From Rhizobium sp. AAP43 (GTDB lineage Bacteria; Pseudomonadota; Alphaproteobacteria; Rhizobiales; Rhizobiaceae): a stretch of 64,000 nucleotides of DNA. Made by a program: the position numbers and the translations under genes. This document shows positions 58,944 to 64,000 of the stretch, piece after piece. The notes beneath the pieces are model-generated. The model saw only the letters and a list, made by a program, of their open reading frames with translations, ran no database searches and was not told where the DNA came from. Position 1 is the first letter of the stretch. The number at the start of each line of letters is the position of its first letter. The stretch is taken from assembly GCF_001296045.1 (NCBI RefSeq), contig NZ_LJHS01000018.1:62001-126000 (forward strand), in the 5' to 3' direction.

Positions 58944-60066
58944 GGGCGATGATCTTTCCCTGGCGATCTGTGATGATCACATCGACCGATATTGGCGCGT
59001 TTCGAAGGATAGAGAGCGCCGCGAGGCGAGCCAAGGCCGCGACCGATGGTCCGAGATCAATGTCATTTTCTGATGCTATTTTATAGGCTTCCAGGGCGGT
59101 GTTCGCATTCAACATCAGATTTCGTGCAGCGGGTGAAAGTGCTTCGCAGACGGGCAACGAAACAAGGAAGCCAAGATCAACCTGACTGCGCGAGGAATGT
59201 AGGTCGAGCGCTCCCTGGGCAAGCTTCGTCAGCTTGGCAAACCCTCCGGCGATCGTGAGGCGCGGAACGGGATGCGCCCGCAGATATTTCAGCAGTCCCC
59301 CGGCAAAGTCACCCATGTCGAGAAGCGCCGTCTCCGGTAGATTGTGAAATGCCTGGGCTGTCTTTTCCGAGGTAGACCCCGTGGCGCCCAACACATGGGT
59401 CATACCGGCTGCGCGTGCCACATCGATGCCGCGGTGGATGGAGTGGATCCAGGCGGCGCAGGAGAAGGGATGCACGACGCCAGTTGTCCCAAGGACCGAT
59501 AGTCCGCCGAGGATGCCCAGGCGCGGATTCCAGGTCTTGGCTGCGAGTTCCTCCCCGCCGGGAATGGAGATGGTGACCTCGACATCCGCGCTGATCCCCG
59601 CTTGGCTACACAGCGCTTCGATCACTGCCGTCATCATCTGACGCGGCACCGGATTAATGGCCGGCTCGCCGACGCCGAGCGGCAGGCCGGGTTTCGTGAT
59701 CGTGCCGACGCCGTGACCCGCCACGAAACGGATCCCACTCTTGGGCGGCAGCAATCGGACTGTGGAAATCACTGTCGCGCCGTGGGTGACATCAGGATCG
59801 TCGCCGGCATCTTTGACGATACCCGCGATGGCCACGCCGTCTTTCAGGTCTTCTGTGGCGAGCGCGAAGGCGGGGCATTCGCCACGGGGCAGGGTGATGG
59901 TGACCGGATCGGGAAAGTGGCCGGTGATCAGCGCCGTCATTGCGGCCTTTGTCGCTGCCGTGGCGCAGGCGCCCGTGGTCCAGCCTTTGCGCAGCGGCGC
60001 ACCGTCAGGCTTGTCCAGCCTGTGCTGCTCTTCGTGCGGTTGGTTCGGCTGCTTCGCGTCGCTCAT
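58933..60066 (-). CDS. cbiD: Cobalt-precorrin-5B C1-methyltransferase (CbiD type)
   Basis: 377 residues. Core begins LRKGWTTGACATAATKAAM and continues with GECPAFALATEDLKDGV-type substrate motif, GHGVGTITKPGLPLGVGEPAINPVP (read here as GVGTITKPGLPLGVGEP), and GLSVLGTTGVVHPFSCAAW. It methylates C1 in the corrin ring. Adjacent to CobK of the aerobic route, so it may stand in for CobF. ATG 60066 is the family start. Divergent from cobA. Confidence 0.94.
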   Translation of the reverse strand: MSDAKQPNQPHEEQHRLDKPDGAPLRKGWTTGACATAATKAAMTALITGHFPDPVTITLPRGECPAFALATEDLKDGVAIAGIVKDAGDDPDVTHGATVISTVRLLPPKSGIRFVAGHGVGTITKPGLPLGVGEPAINPVPRQMMTAVIEALCSQAGISADVEVTISIPGGEELAAKTWNPRLGILGGLSVLGTTGVVHPFSCAAWIHSIHRGIDVARAAGMTHVLGATGSTSEKTAQAFHNLPETALLDMGDFAGGLLKYLRAHPVPRLTIAGGFAKLTKLAQGALDLHSSRSQVDLGFLVSLPVCEALSPAARNLMLNANTALEAYKIASENDIDLGPSVAALARLAALSILRNAPISVDVIITDRQGKIIAHAT

Positions 60067-60190
60067 GGCATGCTTATAGGCGAGCGCGGAGGATCGCGGA
60101 AGGCATGGTCTCGGCAAGCTGTATCCGGTGTCGTGGGAGTGGCGCGGATGTGGAATTGCATTTTGCAGCGAGGAGACCTAGAGCTTGAGC

Positions 60191-61042
60191 ATGAGTGACA
60201 CGATGCGTCTTGCCCTGCCCACAAGCCTGCCCGGGATCGAGCCGGGGCACGTCTGGCTGGCTGGCGCTGGCCCGGGGGATCCAGGCCTGCTGACGCTGCT
60301 CGCTGCCAAGGCCCTCTCGGAAGCTGATGTCATCGTGCATGACGCGCTCGTCAATGAGGAGTGCCTGAAACTCGCGCGACCCTCAGCGCTCTTGGAATAT
60401 GCCGGCAAGCGCGGCGGAAAGCCCTCGGCCAAGCAACGCGACATCTCGCTGAGGTTGGTAGAACTTGCCCGCGCCGGTCACCGGGTGCTCAGATTGAAGG
60501 GCGGCGATCCTTTCGTCTTCGGTCGCGGTGGCGAAGAGGCTCTGACGCTCATCGAACATGGTGTGCCCTTCCGCATCGTGCCGGGCATTACCGCCGGCAT
60601 TGGCGGGCTCGCCTATGCCGGCATTCCGGTCACCCATCGGGAAGTCAACCACGCCGTCACCTTCCTCACCGGCCATGATTCGTCAGGCCTTGTCCCTGAC
60701 CGGATCGATTGGGACGCGATAGGGCGGGGTTCGCCCGTCATCGTCATGTATATGGCGATGAAACATATGGGCCAGATCGCCCGCAATCTGATCGCTGCGG
60801 GAAGGCGAGAGGAAGAGCCCGTCGCCTTCGTCTGCAATGCGGCGACCTCCGAACAAAGCGTTTTGGAGACGACACTTGGCCGAGCCGAAGCTGATATGCT
60901 GGCCGCCGGCATCGAACCGCCAGCGATCGTGGTGATCGGCGAGGTCGTGCGGCTTCGCCCGTCACTCGACTGGGTCGGCGCCCTGTCAGGTCGTAAACTT
61001 CTGCCCGACCCGTTTGCCGAAGTCCGGAAAGACAGCGCGTGA
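60191..61042 (+). CDS. cobA: Uroporphyrinogen-III C-methyltransferase
   Basis: 283 residues. Makes precorrin-2 with two SAM methylations, the branch point to cobalamin and siroheme. Motifs: VWLAGAGPGDPGLLTL, VIVHDALVNEE, LRLKGGDPFVFGRGGEE and VPGITAGIGGLAYAGIPVTH (written as VPGITAGIGG). No CysG-type N-terminal domain. ATG 60191 is used, but an in-frame TTG at 60185 lies nine bases after GAGGAG and could be the true start. Its stop overlaps cobB by four bases. Confidence 0.94.
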   Translation: MSDTMRLALPTSLPGIEPGHVWLAGAGPGDPGLLTLLAAKALSEADVIVHDALVNEECLKLARPSALLEYAGKRGGKPSAKQRDISLRLVELARAGHRVLRLKGGDPFVFGRGGEEALTLIEHGVPFRIVPGITAGIGGLAYAGIPVTHREVNHAVTFLTGHDSSGLVPDRIDWDAIGRGSPVIVMYMAMKHMGQIARNLIAAGRREEEPVAFVCNAATSEQSVLETTLGRAEADMLAAGIEPPAIVVIGEVVRLRPSLDWVGALSGRKLLPDPFAEVRKDSA

Positions 61043-62337
61043 GTGGTCTGCTGATCGCAGCGCCTGCGTCGGGCTCGGGCAAGACAGTGGTGACGCTGGG
61101 CTTGTTGCGTGCCTTGAAGCGCCGCGGCATTCCGCTGTCCCCGGCCAAGGCTGGACCCGATTACATCGACCCCGCCTTTCATGCTGCAGCCGCCGGCACC
61201 GATTGTCAGAACCTCGATCCCTGGGCCATGCGCCCTTCGCTTTTGACGAGCCTGTCCGAACGCGCTTCCATGGGCAAGTTCCTTGTTGTCGAGGGCATGA
61301 TGGGATTGTTCGACGGCGCCGCCGACGGAACCGGCAGTGCTGCCGATCTGGCGCAGCTTCTCGGCCTCCCGGTGGTGCTCGTCATCGATTGTGGCCGCAC
61401 ATCGCAGTCCGTCGCGGCCCTCGTCACCGGCTTTGCCCAGTTTCGCGCAGGCGTGACCATAGCCGGCCTCGTTCTCAACAAGGTCGGCAGTGATCGCCAT
61501 GAAACCATGCTGCGGGCGGCGCTGGACGCCGTGGGCGTGCCTGTCATCGGCGTGCTGCGCAACGACGCGGCACTCGCCCTGCCCGAACGTCATCTCGGCC
61601 TTGTGCAGGCTGGGGAACATGATGGGCTCGAACAGTTCATCGAGGCCGCCGCCGATGCCGTCCAGCGCGGCTGTGATCTCGCCGCACTTCTGGATCTGGC
61701 GGGACGGCGCGTCGAACCCGGCCGATCATCACAACCGGATGAAATTCGCCCTCTGGGACAACGGATCGCCATTGCCCGCGACATCGCCTTCGCCTTTGCC
61801 TATCCGCACCTGATGGCTGGCTGGCAACGACAAGGGGCGGAACTCACCTTTTTCTCGCCGCTCGCCGACGAAGGGCCGGCTGCTGATGCCGATTCGGTCT
61901 ATCTGCCGGGCGGCTATCCTGAACTGCATGCCGGCCGGCTTGCCGATGCTGCCCGCTTTCAGTCAGCCATGAGACAGGCTGCTGACCGCCACGCCCGCAT
62001 CTATGGTGAGTGCGGCGGCTATATGGTGCTGGGCGAGGGGCTGATTGACGCCGCCGGCACGCGCCACGCCATGCTCGGCTTATTGCCGCTGGTCACCAGT
62101 TTCGCCGAGCGCAAGCGGCATCTCGGCTACCGCCGCCTCCGCTCTCTCGCGCCGGATCTTTTTGATGGCTGCTACACCGCCCATGAGTTTCACTATTCGA
62201 CCATTGTCGAGGAATGTCAGGCCGACCGGCTCTTTGACGCCACCGACGCGCTTGGTACCAACCTCGGACCCACGGGATTGCGGCGGGGTGCCGTCTGTGG
62301 TTCCTACATGCACCTGATCGACAAGGCAGGAGCGTGA
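61039..62337 (+). CDS. cobB: Cobyrinic acid a,c-diamide synthase
   Basis: 432 residues. Amidates cobyrinic acid (or hydrogenobyrinic acid in the aerobic route). P-loop domain GLLIAAPASGSGKTVVTLGL, then SPAKAGPDYIDPAFH, and the C-terminal glutamine amidotransferase with YLPGGYPELH and the Cys in YGECGGYMVLGEG. GTG start at 61039 overlaps the cobA stop by four bases (GTGA). Followed one base later by cobC. Confidence 0.95.
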   Translation: MSGLLIAAPASGSGKTVVTLGLLRALKRRGIPLSPAKAGPDYIDPAFHAAAAGTDCQNLDPWAMRPSLLTSLSERASMGKFLVVEGMMGLFDGAADGTGSAADLAQLLGLPVVLVIDCGRTSQSVAALVTGFAQFRAGVTIAGLVLNKVGSDRHETMLRAALDAVGVPVIGVLRNDAALALPERHLGLVQAGEHDGLEQFIEAAADAVQRGCDLAALLDLAGRRVEPGRSSQPDEIRPLGQRIAIARDIAFAFAYPHLMAGWQRQGAELTFFSPLADEGPAADADSVYLPGGYPELHAGRLADAARFQSAMRQAADRHARIYGECGGYMVLGEGLIDAAGTRHAMLGLLPLVTSFAERKRHLGYRRLRSLAPDLFDGCYTAHEFHYSTIVEECQADRLFDATDALGTNLGPTGLRRGAVCGSYMHLIDKAGA

Positions 62338-62338
62338 G

Positions 62339-63334
62339 ATGAACGGCAGGATAACGCATGGTGGCGGTATTGCTGCAGCCGTCGCCATCCACGGCGGACG
62401 GATCGAGGATTGGCTCGACCTGTCGACCGGCATCAATCCTTGCCCGCCCGCCTTGCCGGATATCCCCGCGCGGGCATGGCATCGTCTGCCGGATCAGGAG
62501 TTGGAACTTGCGGCCCGTGAGGCGGCCCAGCGCTACTATGGGTCCGGTGATCGGTTGCCCTTGCCGGTGCCCGGCACACAGTCCGTCATCCAGCTCCTGC
62601 CGCGTCTGGTGCCGGCCGGCGGCCGGGTTGCCATTCTCTCGCCGACCTATGGCGAATACCGTCGTGTCTTCGAGCTCGCTGGTTTTACTGTCGATGCGAT
62701 GTCTGATCTTGACGAAGTCACGGAGCGCCATGCGCTTGTCGTGGTGGTCAACCCAAACAATCCGGACGGCCGCACTTTTCATCCGCAGCAACTCGCTCCG
62801 CTCATCGAACAGCTCGGCCGACAGGGTGGTTACCTCGTTGTTGATGAGGCTTTCGGCGATGCCACACCGGAGATCACGATTGCCGCCACGGACGAACCTC
62901 ATGTCATCGTCTTCAGGTCCTTCGGCAAATTCTTTGGTCTGGCGGGTATCCGCCTGGGTTTCGTCATTGCAGGCAAACCGATCGCGGAGCGTATGGCGGA
63001 TTGGCTCGGTCCCTGGGCTGTCTCAGGACCGGCCCTGACGCTCGCCACGCACCTTCTGTCTTCGGATGTCGAGCCAATCCATGCGCGTATCGCCGAGCGC
63101 TGGAACGGGCTCTACCAGGTCCTCAACCGTGCCGGTCTGGAGATTGCGGGCGCTGCGGGTCTGCTGACGCTGGTCCAGCATGAGAGAGCCGCCGAACTCC
63201 ACGAACATCTCTGTCGCCATCACATCCTGACGCGCCGGTTCGATTATCGGTCCGACTGGTTGCGCTTCGGTCTTGCCCCCGATACGGCCGGTGATGCCCG
63301 CCTCGCCGAGGCGCTCGACCGCTTTTCCCGGTGA
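62339..63334 (+). CDS. cobC: L-threonine-O-3-phosphate decarboxylase (CobC/CobD-type)
   Basis: 331 residues, fold-type-I PLP enzyme. Motifs: DLSTGINPCPPALP, VVVVNPNNPDGRTF, LVVDEAFGDA and the PLP lysine in FRSFGKFFGLAGIRLGF. It makes (R)-1-amino-2-propanol phosphate for the nucleotide loop of cobalamin, the partner of the CobD amide ligase that follows five bases later. In alphaproteobacteria this enzyme is named CobC. ATG 62339 is the only good start. Confidence 0.93.
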   Translation: MNGRITHGGGIAAAVAIHGGRIEDWLDLSTGINPCPPALPDIPARAWHRLPDQELELAAREAAQRYYGSGDRLPLPVPGTQSVIQLLPRLVPAGGRVAILSPTYGEYRRVFELAGFTVDAMSDLDEVTERHALVVVVNPNNPDGRTFHPQQLAPLIEQLGRQGGYLVVDEAFGDATPEITIAATDEPHVIVFRSFGKFFGLAGIRLGFVIAGKPIAERMADWLGPWAVSGPALTLATHLLSSDVEPIHARIAERWNGLYQVLNRAGLEIAGAAGLLTLVQHERAAELHEHLCRHHILTRRFDYRSDWLRFGLAPDTAGDARLAEALDRFSR

Positions 63335-63338
63335 CGCC

Positions 63339-64000
63339 ATGATACACATAGCCATCCTCGTCCTTGCGCTCATCCTCGATCGGGTTGTCGGGGATCCACC
63401 ATGGCTCTGGCGGCGTCTGCCGCATCCGGTCGTGATCTTCGGCAAGGCGATCGACGTCTTCGAAAGCCGTCTCAATGGATCAGATCGCTCTTATGAAAAT
63501 CGAAAGCTGAACGGCGTCGTCACAATTGTTGTTCTGCTGGCGCTTGCGAGCCTTTTCGGCTGGTTCCTGTCCTCGATCTTCTCTGCACTCGGACCGCTTG
63601 GATATCTGCTGGAAGCGGTCGTGGTTGCGGTCTTTCTCGCCCACAAAAGCCTCGGAGATCACGTCGAGGCTGTGCTGGATGGACTGCGTCGTGATGGACT
63701 TGAGGGCGGCCGGCTCGCCGTCTCGATGATCGTCGGCCGTGACCCTAAAGCGCTCGATACGTCTGGCGTGGTTCGGGCAGCGCTCGAAAGCCTGTCGGAG
63801 AACTTCGCCGACGGCGTCGTGGCCCCGGTCTTCTGGTATGCGGTCGCAGGCCTCCCCGGTCTCCTGGCCTACAAGATGTTGAATACTGCTGATTCGATGA
63901 TCGGTCACAAGAACGAGCGTTTTCGTGCTTTTGGCTGGGCATCGGCCCGGCTGGATGATGTCGCCAACTGGCCAGCAGCCCGGATATCGGCCATCTTGAT
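63339..64000 (+). CDS. cobD: Adenosylcobinamide-phosphate synthase (partial, cut by right edge)
   Basis: About 220 codons of a membrane protein, no stop before the window end. MIHIAILVLALILDRVVGDP with HPVVIFGKAI is the CbiB/CobD family start. Later motifs LSENFADGVVAPVFWY and NTADSMIGHKNERFRAFGWASARLDD are also diagnostic. Joins aminopropanol (phosphate) to the corrin amide. ATG 63339 is four bases after the cobC stop. Confidence 0.95.
   Translation, partial: MIHIAILVLALILDRVVGDPPWLWRRLPHPVVIFGKAIDVFESRLNGSDRSYENRKLNGVVTIVVLLALASLFGWFLSSIFSALGPLGYLLEAVVVAVFLAHKSLGDHVEAVLDGLRRDGLEGGRLAVSMIVGRDPKALDTSGVVRAALESLSENFADGVVAPVFWYAVAGLPGLLAYKMLNTADSMIGHKNERFRAFGWASARLDDVANWPAARISAIL

Noticed and set aside
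60067..60190. Possible cobalamin riboswitch in the cbiD-cobA divergent gap
   Set aside because: The 124-base gap has no recognisable B12-box (GCCACTG) and is too short for the usual element plus promoter.

Overview
This window is a GC-rich stretch of an alphaproteobacterial chromosome, most likely from the Rhizobiaceae (Rhizobium, Agrobacterium or Allorhizobium type). Three things point there. The lexA promoter carries an alphaproteobacterial SOS box of the form GTTC-N7-GTTC. There is a gene for the zeta-type inhibitor of F1-ATPase. The gene neighbourhoods (tpiA-secG-pyrG, kdsA-eno, trpD-trpC-moaC-moeA, purC-purS-purQ, grxD-bolA-purL) are typical of rhizobia. No rRNA, tRNA, CRISPR array, prophage or insertion sequence was recognised. 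Almost all of the window is coding, and assignments rest on reading motifs in the translated sequence.

Layout. 1-2416: the 5' part of a large secreted protein made of Ig-like repeats, running off the left edge. 2645-9576: parE, a secreted hydrolase, tpiA, secG, pyrG and a small unknown gene. 9583-15060 (minus strand): moeA, moaC, trpC and trpD, tightly packed and partly overlapping, with a PpiD/SurA-like folding factor upstream. 15274-20073: gltA, comEC and lexA. 20252-24044: DUF1003, a VOC protein, kdsA and eno. 24228-28845 (minus): an MFS exporter, grxD, a very basic small protein, bolA and purL. 28990-31155: a small island (MocR-like regulator, DUF1127 protein, lipoprotein) between purL and purQ. 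31214-33184: purQ, a coiled-coil gene, purS and purC. 33427-41775: zeta inhibitor, a GGDEF-EAL protein, several membrane and secreted unknowns, purB and rpe. 41980-49781: SDR, a lone periplasmic binding protein, then a plus-strand run of flavin reductase, CoxD-like, CoxE-like, two XdhC pieces, a MoeA-MocA fusion and TfoX. 49794-58229: Nudix, DEAD-box helicase, M23 endopeptidase, DUF455, Bcp and an AsmA-like giant. 58251-64000: cobalamin genes cobK, cbiD, cobA, cobB, cobC and cobD, the last cut by the right edge.

How the genes work together. Most of the window is housekeeping: glycolysis (tpiA, eno, and rpe for pentose phosphate), purine synthesis (purC, purS, purQ, purL, purB), tryptophan, molybdenum cofactor, KDO for LPS, TCA entry and cobalamin. 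The most distinctive accessory unit is the operon at 43998-49781. It resembles the maturation half of an aerobic CO-dehydrogenase (xanthine-oxidase family) system, including a gene predicted to make the cytidylylated molybdenum cofactor, yet no molybdenum hydroxylase structural gene lies in the window. A second point of interest is the divergent MocR/DUF1127 pair at 28990-30762. It shares a perfect palindrome that overlaps a predicted promoter, and the regulator gene seems to make a nearly leaderless transcript.
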